From contig CAWIZE010000009.1 in NCBI GenBank assembly GCA_963840545.1, forward strand, positions 1 through 64,000: a DNA stretch of 64,000 nt, written 5' to 3'. Made by a program: the position numbers and the translations under genes. The notes under the pieces were generated by a model. It saw only the letters and a list, made by a program, of their open reading frames with translations. It was not told the origin of the DNA and made no database searches. Every line of letters begins with the position of its first letter. Within the stretch, counting starts at the first letter, position 1. This DNA comes from JAKAWQ01 sp963840545 (GTDB taxonomy: Bacteria > Pseudomonadota > Alphaproteobacteria > Acetobacterales > Acetobacteraceae). Positions 17,352-25,532 of the stretch are shown here, one piece after another.

Positions 17352-18742
17352 CGGTGTCGATCGCCGAGGCCGGGCGGCGGCTCCGCGCCGGCAAGACCAC
17401 GGCCGCGGCGCTGACCGGGGAGGCGCTGGAGCGGATCGCGGCGTGCAACGGCCATGTTCATGCCTTCGTCCGGGTGACCAAGGACCGCGCGCTCGCGGAT
17501 GCCGCGCGGGCGGATGCGGAGCTTGCCGCCGGCAAGGATCGCGGGCCGCTCCACGGCATCCCCTACGGGCTCAAGGACATCTACGACACGGCGGGCATCG
17601 CCTCGACCTGCCACTCGCGGCTCAGGCTGGAGAATGTTCCGGCCGCGGATAGCGTCGTCGCGGCGCGGTTCGCCGCGGCCGGGGGCGTGCTGCTCGGCAA
17701 GCTCGCGACCCACGAGTTCGCGATCGGCGGGCCGAGCTTCGACCTGCCCTTCCCGCCCGCGCGCAACCCATGGAATTTAGAGCATTTTACCGGGGGCTCG
17801 TCCTCCGGCTCGGGGGCGGCGATCGCGGCCGGGCTGCTGCGCCTCGCCAGCGGCTCCGACACCGGCGGGTCGATCCGCGGCCCGGCCGCCTATTGCGGCA
17901 CCGTGGGGCTCAAGCCGACCTATGGGCGGGTGAGCCGGCGGGGCGTTTTTCCCCTCTCCTACACGCTCGATCATTGCGGGCCGCTCGCGCGCTCGGTCGA
18001 GGACACGGCGATCGCGATGCAGGTGATGGCCGGGCACGACGCGGAGGATCCGGGCAGCGCCGAGAGGCCCGTGCCCGACTATCGCGCCGGGCTCGAGGCG
18101 GGCGTGCGCGGGCTGCGGATCGGGGTTCCGCGGGGCTTCTTCGCCGCGGCCCCGGCGCTGACGGACGAGGCCGGGGCGGCGATCGAGCGCACCGCCGGCC
18201 TGCTGCGCGATGCGGGGGCCGAGGTGGTGGATGTGACCCTCCCGGACCACGCGCTCTTCGCGGCGGCCAACCGGGTGATCCTGCTCGCCGAGGCCTTCGC
18301 GGTGCATGAGCAGGACCTCCGCCACCGGCTCGGCGATTACGGGCGGAAGACGGTCGAGCGCATCGTGCCGGGCGCGGCCATCACCGCGGCCGACCTCGTC
18401 CAGGCCGGGCGCATAAGGCGGATGCTGGCCGATGCGGTGAACCGGGCGCTCGGGCCCTGCCAGGCGCTGCTCACCGCCTGCTCGCTCGCGCCGGCGCCGC
18501 GGCTCGATCAGCCGGCCGATCCGCGGGCGGCCTGCTCGCCGCTGCAGACGGGCGCCTTCAACCTCACCGGCCACCCGGCGATGAGCGTGCCGGTCGGGCT
18601 TTCGGGGACGGGCCTGCCGCTCTCGGTGCAGCTCGTCGGAAGGCCGTTCGACGAGGCGATGCTGCTCAGGGTCGGCCGGGCGATCGAGCGTCTGACGGGT
18701 TGGGAGGACATCCCGCTTCCGACGGTTCCCGGCCGGGATTGA
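17348..18742 (+). CDS. amidase-signature hydrolase (AtzE/GatA family)
   Basis: The 464-residue enzyme has the complete amidase-signature triad: the Lys in LHGIPYGLKDIYDT (about residue 79), the cis-Ser in HFTGGSSSGSGAA and the nucleophile Ser in SGSDTGGSIRGPAAYCGTVG. It hydrolyses a C-N amide bond. The upstream AtzG-like partner suggests an AtzE-type enzyme, which in other bacteria acts on 1-carboxybiuret or related small amides. The absence of gatB or gatC nearby argues against a role in tRNA amidation. The translation is coupled to the upstream small gene, and glutathione reductase follows after three bases. Confidence 0.88.
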   Translation: MTVSIAEAGRRLRAGKTTAAALTGEALERIAACNGHVHAFVRVTKDRALADAARADAELAAGKDRGPLHGIPYGLKDIYDTAGIASTCHSRLRLENVPAADSVVAARFAAAGGVLLGKLATHEFAIGGPSFDLPFPPARNPWNLEHFTGGSSSGSGAAIAAGLLRLASGSDTGGSIRGPAAYCGTVGLKPTYGRVSRRGVFPLSYTLDHCGPLARSVEDTAIAMQVMAGHDAEDPGSAERPVPDYRAGLEAGVRGLRIGVPRGFFAAAPALTDEAGAAIERTAGLLRDAGAEVVDVTLPDHALFAAANRVILLAEAFAVHEQDLRHRLGDYGRKTVERIVPGAAITAADLVQAGRIRRMLADAVNRALGPCQALLTACSLAPAPRLDQPADPRAACSPLQTGAFNLTGHPAMSVPVGLSGTGLPLSVQLVGRPFDEAMLLRVGRAIERLTGWEDIPLPTVPGRD

Positions 18743-18745
18743 CCG

Positions 18746-20113
18746 ATGGATTTCGACCTCTTCGTCATCGGCGGCGGATCGGCCGGGGTGCGGGCGGGCC
18801 GGATCGCCGCCGGGCATGGCGCGCGCGTGGGCGTCGCCGAGGCACGGTTCTGGGGCGGCACCTGCGTCAATGTCGGCTGCGTGCCGAAGAAGCTGATGGT
18901 CCAGGCCGCGGAATACGGCGCGCTGGCCGAGGATTCGCGCGGCTTCGGGTGGAATGGGGCGCGCCCGCAGCATGACTGGGCGGCGCTGATCGCGGCCAAG
19001 GACCGCGAGGTCGGGCGGTTGAGCGGGCTCTATCGCCAGGTCCTGGAGGCGGCGGGGGTGAAGGCGTTCGAGACCCGGGCGCGCTTCCTCGACCCGCATA
19101 CGCTGGCGCTGGGCGAGGCGCGGGTCACCGCCGAGCGGATCGTCGTCGCCACGGGGGGCCACCCCGTCGCGCTCGACATTCCCGGCCGCGCGCTCGGCAT
19201 CGTCTCCGATGACGCGTTCGTCCTGCCGGCGCTGCCGCGGCGGGTGGCGATCGTCGGTTCGGGCTATATCGCGGTCGAGTTCGCCGGCATCTTCGCCGGT
19301 CTCGGCGCCGAGACGCACCTCGTCTACCGCCAGCCGCGCCCGCTCCGCGGGTTCGACGAGGATCTGCGCGAGGGCCTCGCCGAGGCCCTGGCGGATGGCG
19401 GGATCACGCTCCATCCGGGCATCCGCCCGACGCGGATCGAGGAAGCCGGCGATGGGCGCATTCTCCGTCTGGATGACGGGAGCGCGGTGACGGCGGATCT
19501 CGTCTTTTTCGCCACCGGCCGGGCGCCCAACGTGGCCGGCCTTGCGCTCGAGAAGGCCGGGGTGGTCACCGGCGCGAACGGCGCGATCGTCGTCGATTCC
19601 GCTTGGGCGACCAGCCAGCCGCATATCTATGCGATCGGCGACGTCACGGACCGGCTGCTTCTGACCCCGGTGGCGACGGCCGAGGGCCATGCGCTCGCCG
19701 ATGCGCTGTTCGGGCCCGGGCCGCGCCGATACAATTTCACCGCCGTCCCGACGGCCGTCTTCTCCACGCCCCCGATGGCGACCGTGGGGCTCACCGAAGC
19801 GGAGGCCGCGGCGCGGGGCCCGGCCGAGATCTATCTCACGCGCTTCACGCCGATGCGGCACATGCTCACGGGGCGGGCACGGCGGACGGTGATGAAGCTC
19901 GTGGTGGAGCCGCCGCGCGGGCGGTTGCTGGGGGCGCATATGCTGGGCGAGGACGCGCCGGAGATCGTGCAGGGGCTCGCGGTGGCAATGACCGCGGGAG
20001 CCACCAAGGCCGATTTCGACCGCACGATCGGCATCCACCCGACCGCGGCGGAGGAGTTCGTGACCCTGCGCCAGCTTGCCCGCACCGTCGGGCTGCCGCG
20101 AGCGGCCGAATAG
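18746..20113 (+). CDS. gor: glutathione-disulfide reductase
   Basis: This 455-residue flavoprotein reduces oxidised glutathione with NADPH. It starts MDFDLFVIGGGSAGVRAGRI (FAD dinucleotide fold) and carries the redox-active disulfide WGGTCVNVGCVPKKLM. It has the second nucleotide fold RVAIVGSGYIAVEFAGIFAG, the FAD-binding YAIGDVTDR, and the C-terminal IGIHPTAAEEFVTLR with the catalytic His-Glu pair contributed to the dimer partner. The GGGSAG fingerprint and length match alphaproteobacterial Gor rather than dihydrolipoamide or mercuric reductase. It follows the amidase by three bases and is probably in the same transcript. GC-rich hairpins after its stop may end the transcript. Confidence 0.92.
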   Translation: MDFDLFVIGGGSAGVRAGRIAAGHGARVGVAEARFWGGTCVNVGCVPKKLMVQAAEYGALAEDSRGFGWNGARPQHDWAALIAAKDREVGRLSGLYRQVLEAAGVKAFETRARFLDPHTLALGEARVTAERIVVATGGHPVALDIPGRALGIVSDDAFVLPALPRRVAIVGSGYIAVEFAGIFAGLGAETHLVYRQPRPLRGFDEDLREGLAEALADGGITLHPGIRPTRIEEAGDGRILRLDDGSAVTADLVFFATGRAPNVAGLALEKAGVVTGANGAIVVDSAWATSQPHIYAIGDVTDRLLLTPVATAEGHALADALFGPGPRRYNFTAVPTAVFSTPPMATVGLTEAEAAARGPAEIYLTRFTPMRHMLTGRARRTVMKLVVEPPRGRLLGAHMLGEDAPEIVQGLAVAMTAGATKADFDRTIGIHPTAAEEFVTLRQLARTVGLPRAAE

Positions 20114-20141
20114 CCAACTCGTCATTTTCAGTGGATAATAG

Positions 20142-20270
20142 CCAGGGGCTGGGCCCCTGGACCCCCCATACTTGGACCCTTGGGCGCTGCGCGGCACAAA
20201 GTTCGGGGGGTCTGTGGCCTCCCATGCTTGGACCCTTGGGCCCCAGCGGGGTGCAGGGGCAGAGCCCCTG
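20142..20270 (+). repeat. intergenic repeat with two GGGGC hairpins (possible terminator of gor)
   Basis: CCAGGGGC (20142-20149) pairs perfectly with GCCCCTGG (20153-20160), and CAGGGGC (20254-20260) with GCCCCTG (20264-20270), both with three-base loops. CTTGGACCCTTGGG occurs twice between them (about 20174 and 20227). The two halves look like diverged copies of one unit. Such GC-rich hairpin elements are common between genes in Acetobacteraceae. Function is unknown and transcription termination without a T-run is only possible. Confidence 0.65.
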
Positions 20271-20305
20271 GATTTTGGACTTAATCTAGAAGGACTTTTT
20301 CTGTC

Positions 20306-21703
20306 ATGCCTGATCTGCCTCTTCGTGACTGGGCGCCCGACTCCTGGAGGAGGAGGCCGATCCGCCAGGCGCCGGTCTATCCGGACGCGGAAAGGCTCGC
20401 CGCGGTCGAGGCGCGGCTCCGGCGCTTTCCGCCGCTGGTGTTCGCCGGCGAGGCGCGGCGGCTGAAAGCGGGGCTGGCGCTCGCCTCCGAGGGGCGGGCA
20501 TTCGTGCTGCAGGGCGGCGACTGCGCCGAGAGTTTTTCGGACTTCACCGCCAACATCATTCGCGACAGCTTCCGGGTGCTGCTGCAGATGGCGGTGGTGC
20601 TGACCTTCGGGGCGAGCCTGCCGGTGGTGAAGATCGGCCGCATGGCCGGGCAGTTCGCCAAGCCGCGCAGTGCCGACAACGAGACGGTGGACGGCGAGAC
20701 GCTGCCCTCCTATCGCGGCGACATTATCAACGGGCCGGAGTTCACGGCTCCGGCGCGCGTGCCCGACCCGGCGCGCATGGAGCTCGGCTATTTCCAGTCG
20801 GCCGCGACGCTCAACCTGCTGCGTGCGTTCGCCTCCGGCGGCTATGCCGACCTGCACGGGGTGCACCGCTGGAACCTCGATTTCGTCGCCCGTTCGCCGC
20901 TGGCGGAACGCTACCAGGATCTCTGCCAGCGCATCGACGAGACGCTTTCGTTCATGGCCGCCTGCGGGATGAACAGCCAGTCGACGCCGCAGATCCACGA
21001 GACCGAGTTCTACACCAGCCACGAGGCGCTGCTGCTGCCGTACGAGGAGGCGCTGACGCGCGTCGATTCGACCAGCGGGGACTGGTACGGGTGCTCGGCG
21101 CATTTCCTCTGGATCGGCGACCGCACGCGCCAGCCGGACGGCGCGCATGTGGAGTTCCTGCGCGGGGTGAAGAACCCGATCGGCATCAAGGTCGGGCCGA
21201 CGACGCCCGAGGCGGATCTGCTGAGGATGCTGGCGCTGCTCAATCCGGCGAACGAGCCGGGACGGATCACGCTGATCAGCCGCATGGGCGCCGACAAGGT
21301 GCTGGCCACGCTGCCGCCGCTGCTCCGCGCGGTGAAGCGGGAGGGTGCGGCGGTGGTGTGGCTCTGCGATCCGATGCACGGCAACACCGTGACCACGGCG
21401 AGCAAGATGAAGACGCGGAGCTTCGATGCGATCCTGACCGAGGTGCAGCGCTTCTTCGACGCGCACGCGGCGGAGGGGACCATCGCCGGCGGCGTGCATG
21501 TGGAGATGACCGGGCAGAACGTGACCGAATGCACGGGCGGGGCGCATCGGCTGACCGAGGCGGATCTCGGCCGGCGCTATGAGACCTTCCTCGACCCCCG
21601 GCTCAATGCCGAGCAGGCGCTGGAGCTGGCCTTCCTGATCGCGCAGGAGCTCAAGGCGCGGCGCATGGGCGAGGCGGCCGTGCCGGCGGCCGCCGCCGAA
21701 TAG
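20306..21703 (+). CDS. aroG: class II 3-deoxy-7-phosphoheptulonate synthase
   Basis: DAHP synthase condenses phosphoenolpyruvate and erythrose-4-phosphate, the first step of the shikimate pathway. The 465-residue protein is the plant/Mycobacterium-like class II type. FVLQGGDCAESF has the metal-binding Cys, KIGRMAGQFAKPRS is the PEP/phosphate site, and WLCDPMHGNT and HVEMTGQNVTECTGG are further conserved blocks. Length is normal. The gene has its own AGAAGGA ribosome site after the hairpin-rich spacer. It is followed closely by a nicotinate phosphoribosyltransferase gene, which may be co-transcribed. Feedback regulation of class II enzymes varies and cannot be judged here. Confidence 0.95.
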   Translation: MPDLPLRDWAPDSWRRRPIRQAPVYPDAERLAAVEARLRRFPPLVFAGEARRLKAGLALASEGRAFVLQGGDCAESFSDFTANIIRDSFRVLLQMAVVLTFGASLPVVKIGRMAGQFAKPRSADNETVDGETLPSYRGDIINGPEFTAPARVPDPARMELGYFQSAATLNLLRAFASGGYADLHGVHRWNLDFVARSPLAERYQDLCQRIDETLSFMAACGMNSQSTPQIHETEFYTSHEALLLPYEEALTRVDSTSGDWYGCSAHFLWIGDRTRQPDGAHVEFLRGVKNPIGIKVGPTTPEADLLRMLALLNPANEPGRITLISRMGADKVLATLPPLLRAVKREGAAVVWLCDPMHGNTVTTASKMKTRSFDAILTEVQRFFDAHAAEGTIAGGVHVEMTGQNVTECTGGAHRLTEADLGRRYETFLDPRLNAEQALELAFLIAQELKARRMGEAAVPAAAAE

Positions 21704-21714
21704 GGTCCGGCACC

Positions 21715-22885
21715 ATGGCGGCGGACCGGGCGGAGGCGTATTCCGCGCTCGACGCCGATGTCGCCGCGCGCACCGACGCCTATTTCAGCCGCACGCGCAC
21801 GATCGTCGCGCGCTACGGGGACAAGCGGGTGACGTACGCGGTGTTCCTGCGCGGGCCGGTGATCTCGGCGCCGCGGCTGATGGTGGCGTGGCTCGAGGCG
21901 GCGGCGGCGGCGCGCGGGACCAGGTTCGCGATCGACGTGATGCATCCGGAAGGATCCTGGGTCGGCGCCGGCGAGCCGCTCGCCTATATCAGCGGCAGCC
22001 TGGCCCGGCTCGCCGATCTCGAGACGATCTTCCTCCAGAAGATCGGGCCGGCCTGCGTGGCCGCGCACAATGCGTTTCAGATGTGTCTCGCCCTGCCGCG
22101 GGCGGCCTTCCTGGCGATGGAGGCGCGGCACTGCGCCGGGGCGGAGATGCAGGAGATGATGGCCTATGCCGCCTCCGTCGGCAGCCAGGCCGCGGCGCGG
22201 GAGGGGGCGCGCGGCTTCGTCGGCAATGCCAACACCGCAACCGCGCACTGGTTCGGCCAGGCGGCCGGGCTCGGGACCATGCCGCACGCGCTGATCGGGT
22301 ACGCGGGCTCGACCTTGCGCGCCGCCGAGATGTTCCACGAGACGTTTCCGACCGAGAACCTTAGCGTTCTGGTCGATTATTTCGGCCATGAGATCACCGA
22401 TGCGCTCGTGGTCTGCGAGCGCTTCCCGGAGCTGGCCGGGGCCGGGCGGCTTTCTTTCCGGCTGGACACGCATGGCGGGCGCTTCGTCGAAGGGCTCGAT
22501 CCGGCGGAGAGCTATGCGGTGCTCGAGCGGCACGCGCCGAGCGCGATCCGCCGCTTTCGCAGCGAGACCGAGCTTCGCTATCTCGTCGGCACGGGGGTCT
22601 CGGCGGCCGCTATCTGGCGGTTGCGCGAGGCGCTGGACGAGGGGGGCTTTCCCGGCGCGCGGATCGTCGCCTCTTCCGGGTTCACGGCCGAGAAATGCCG
22701 CGTGATGGCGGATGCGGCGGCGCCGATCGATGTCGTCGGCACCGGCAGCTTCCTGCCGGAGCGGTGGACCGAGACCTATGCGACGGCCGATATCGTCGAG
22801 TACCGACGGCGTGCCGATGGTGAAGCTCGGGCGGGAGTTCCTGCTGCGGCGCCGCGCCGGCGAGGGGAGCGATCGCCGCGCGTGA
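21715..22885 (+). pseudogene. nicotinate phosphoribosyltransferase family protein, frameshifted near its 3' end
   Basis: NAPRTase joins nicotinate to PRPP in NAD salvage. The protein runs MAADRAEAYSALDADVAART, then FVGNANTATAHWFGQAAGLG, then VLVDYFGHEITDALVVCERF, then VASSGFTAEKCRVMADAAAP and DVVGTGSFLPE, all typical of the family. After ATADIVEY the frame breaks: one extra C at about 22802 (GAGTACCGACGG) turns DGVPMVKLGREFLLRRRAGE into unrelated residues. Without that base the gene would stop at 22885. As written, the frame runs on to 22974 with a 55-residue foreign tail. The lesion affects only the last 27 or so residues, so either a sequence error or a recent mutation is likely. Confidence 0.8.
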
Positions 22886-23014
22886 GGCGACGAAATCGCT
22901 ATGGTTTTGCCTGGCATCGCGAAGCGATCCGGCAAAGCCATGACATTGAGCTTCAAATCAAAGCGGAGGCGTGATGATCCTGGATCATCGCGCGGGCGTG
23001 CGGTGCCGATCGCC

Positions 23015-24145
23015 ATGATCGCGAGCGGGCGCATGTCGCCTCCGATCGCGCGGCGCGGCATGCGTTCCTGGCAGGTCGTCGGTTCGCTGCTGCTGCATCT
23101 TCTGGTGCTGGCGCTGGTGGTCGCGAGCGTGCGGCCGCGGCGGCACCCGCACGAGTATGTGCCGCCGGCACCGGTGGCGATGGTTTTCGAGAACGGCGGT
23201 GCGCCGCGCCCGGCGGCGCCCAAGGCCCAGCGGCTTGGCCCGCCGGAGCGGGCCCGGCCGGCGTCAAGGCCCGCGGTGGTTCGTCCGGTCTCGCCGCGCG
23301 TGGTGGCGCAGTCGGCACCCCCGTCCGCGGTGCAGGCCTCGCCGCCGCCGCCGCTATCGCCGGCGGCGCCGCATCCCCTTGCGGCGGTGGCGGCGCCACG
23401 GGCCGTGCCCGCCCCGCAGGCGCCGCCCCCACCCAAGGTGCCGCCGCCCGAGCAGCTCGCGCGCGCAGCGCCGCCGCCGCCGATGCTGCGCCCGGTTTCG
23501 CCGCCGCCGGCGGCACTGGCGCCGCCGGGGCCGCCGGCCCAGCCGTCCGCGCAGCAATATTCGGTGCGGCTGCCGCAGTCGGAAATTCAGGCGTTCCTGC
23601 AGCCGCAGTCGGTCCCGGCGCCGCGGCCGTTCGTGCCGGCGCCGCTGCCGGTGCCGCCGACCCCGCCGCGAAACGTGCCGGCGCCGCCGGCGCCGCCGGC
23701 GACGCGTTATCTGGTGATGAACAACCTGTCCTATGGCGGGGCGCCGCAGGGCGGGGCGGCAGCACCGTCGCCGCAGAGCGGGCAGCTCAACCTCGCGCTC
23801 AACCAGTCCGTGATGCGCAATGCGTTTGCGCGCGAGTTCAGCATCCAGGGGAACATCGGTCCGGACTGGAAGGCGGAGCTGAGCCAATGGGTGAATGAAC
23901 GGAAATACTATCCCCAGCAGGCGCTCCAGATGGACCAGCAGGGCGCGGTCGCGATCCGGCTGGTGGTCGCGCGGGACGGCAGCGTGCGCGACGTGACGCT
24001 GCTGCAGAGCTCGGGCTCGCCCTTCCTCGATCAGGCCTGGCTCGGGCTCTTCCAGGGCGCGCGCGTGCCGCCCTTCCCGCCCGGCACGCCGGCGGACCAG
24101 ATTACCCTCGAGGCGACCATGCACTTCATCCTCGTCAATGACTGA
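23015..24145 (+). CDS. energy transducer TonB-family protein
   Basis: TonB couples the inner-membrane proton gradient to outer-membrane receptors. The protein has a short basic N-terminus, one transmembrane segment (GSLLLHLLVLALVVASV) and a 200-residue periplasmic linker very rich in Pro and Ala. The C-terminal globular domain (about the last 90 residues; KYYPQQALQMDQQGAVAIRL, VARDGSVRDVTLLQSSGSPF) is TonB-like. I chose the ATG at 23015. Starts at 22940 or 23033 are possible, because the N-terminal region carries no strong ribosome site. No exbB or exbD is next to it. It overlaps gltX by eight bases, so the two are translationally linked, which is unexpected on functional grounds. Confidence 0.85.
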   Translation: MIASGRMSPPIARRGMRSWQVVGSLLLHLLVLALVVASVRPRRHPHEYVPPAPVAMVFENGGAPRPAAPKAQRLGPPERARPASRPAVVRPVSPRVVAQSAPPSAVQASPPPPLSPAAPHPLAAVAAPRAVPAPQAPPPPKVPPPEQLARAAPPPPMLRPVSPPPAALAPPGPPAQPSAQQYSVRLPQSEIQAFLQPQSVPAPRPFVPAPLPVPPTPPRNVPAPPAPPATRYLVMNNLSYGGAPQGGAAAPSPQSGQLNLALNQSVMRNAFAREFSIQGNIGPDWKAELSQWVNERKYYPQQALQMDQQGAVAIRLVVARDGSVRDVTLLQSSGSPFLDQAWLGLFQGARVPPFPPGTPADQITLEATMHFILVND

Positions 24146-25532
24146 TTCAGGTGGGATTGATCCCGTGGGGACTGATCCCGTGCGCGTGCGCTTCGCGCCG
24201 AGCCCGACGGGGCTGCTCCATGTCGGCAATGCGCGAATGGCGCTGCTCAACTTCCTCTTTGCCCGCCGCCATGGCGGGGAATTCCTGCTGCGGCTGGACG
24301 ACACCGATACGAAGCGGTCGCGGCCCGAGCATGCGGCGGCGATCCTCAGCGACCTCGCCTGGCTCGGGCTCGCCTGGGAGGGGCCGTTCCGCCAGTCCGG
24401 GCGGCTCGCGCGCTATGCGGAGGCGGCCGAGGCGTTGCGGCGGAGCGGCCGGCTCTATCCGTGTTACGAGACGGCTTCCGAGCTTGCGGCAAAGCGGGAG
24501 ATGCAGCGCCGCCGCCGCCTGCCGCCGGTCTATGATCGCGCCGCGCTCCGGCTGACCGATGCGGAGCGGGCGCGCGCGGAGGCGAGCGGGCGGCTTCCTT
24601 ATTGGCGCTTCCGCCTCGCGGCGCGGATCGTGGCCTGGCAGGACCTCGTGCTCGGGGAGCGGCGCGTGTCGCTCGGCAGCGTTTCGGATCCGGTGCTGGT
24701 ACGCGAGGACGGAACGCCGCTCTACACCTTCAGCTCGATCGTCGATGACCGTGATTTCGCGATCACGCATGTCATTCGCGGCGAGGACCATGTGACCAAC
24801 ACGGCCGTGCAGATCGATCTCTGGGAGGCGTGCGACGCGGCGCCGCCGCCCGCGTTCGCGCATCTGCCGCTGCTCGCCGACGAGGCCGGGGGAAAGCTCT
24901 CGAAGCGGGTGGGGAGCCTGGCCATCCGCCGCCTCGCCGAGGACGGGATGGAGGCGATGGCGCTGGCGAGCTACCTGGCGCGGCTCGGCAGTGGCGGCGA
25001 GATCGCGCCGGCATCGCTCGGGGAGCTTGCGAAAGACTTCGATCTTTCCCGCTTCTCGCGCTCGCCGGCGCGCTTCGACATGCAGCAGCTTCTGGCGCTC
25101 AATCGCCAGGTGCTCCTTCATCTTCCGTTCGCGGCCGCGGCCGGGCGGCTGCCGGCCGGGGCGAGCGAGGAATTCTGGCTCGCGGTGCGGGGAAATCTCG
25201 ATCTCCTGGGCGAGGCGCGGCACTGGTGGGACGTGGTGGCGGGCGAGATTGCGCCGCCGGTGCTGGAGGGCGAGGGGGATTTCCTCGATCAGGCGGCTTC
25301 GCTGCTGCCGCCCGAGCCGTGGGACGAGGGGACATTCGCCGCCTACGCCAAGGCGCTCGCCGCGGCCACGGGCAGGCGCGGGCGGGCGCTCTTCCATCCG
25401 CTTCGCCTGGCGCTGACGGCCGAGGAGAGCGGGCCGGAGCTTGCCCGAATGTTTCCCCTCATGGGCCGAGCGCGCGTGCGCGAGCGGCTTCAGCGCGCCG
25501 GCGCCCGTCTTTCCTCGCGGAAGACGATATAG
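24138..25532 (+). CDS. gltX: glutamate--tRNA ligase
   Basis: This class I aminoacyl-tRNA synthetase attaches glutamate to tRNA. Visible are RFAPSPTGLLHVGNARMALL (HIGH motif as HVGN), RLDDTDTKRSRPEH, YTFSSIVDDRDFAITHVIRGEDH and the KMSKS loop as GGKLSKRVGS. The 464-residue length and the C-terminal anticodon-binding helices fit. Alphaproteobacteria usually have two GltX paralogs, one of which mischarges tRNA-Gln for the GatCAB route. Which one this is cannot be decided here. Its end overlaps the convergent RND pump gene by 43 bases, leaving no room for an intergenic terminator. Confidence 0.93.
   Translation: MTDSGGIDPVGTDPVRVRFAPSPTGLLHVGNARMALLNFLFARRHGGEFLLRLDDTDTKRSRPEHAAAILSDLAWLGLAWEGPFRQSGRLARYAEAAEALRRSGRLYPCYETASELAAKREMQRRRRLPPVYDRAALRLTDAERARAEASGRLPYWRFRLAARIVAWQDLVLGERRVSLGSVSDPVLVREDGTPLYTFSSIVDDRDFAITHVIRGEDHVTNTAVQIDLWEACDAAPPPAFAHLPLLADEAGGKLSKRVGSLAIRRLAEDGMEAMALASYLARLGSGGEIAPASLGELAKDFDLSRFSRSPARFDMQQLLALNRQVLLHLPFAAAAGRLPAGASEEFWLAVRGNLDLLGEARHWWDVVAGEIAPPVLEGEGDFLDQAASLLPPEPWDEGTFAAYAKALAAATGRRGRALFHPLRLALTAEESGPELARMFPLMGRARVRERLQRAGARLSSRKTI

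Noticed and set aside
17777..21547. A 1,256-codon reverse frame across amidase, gor and aroG
   Set aside because: All three forward genes have complete active-site motifs; the reverse frame has none.
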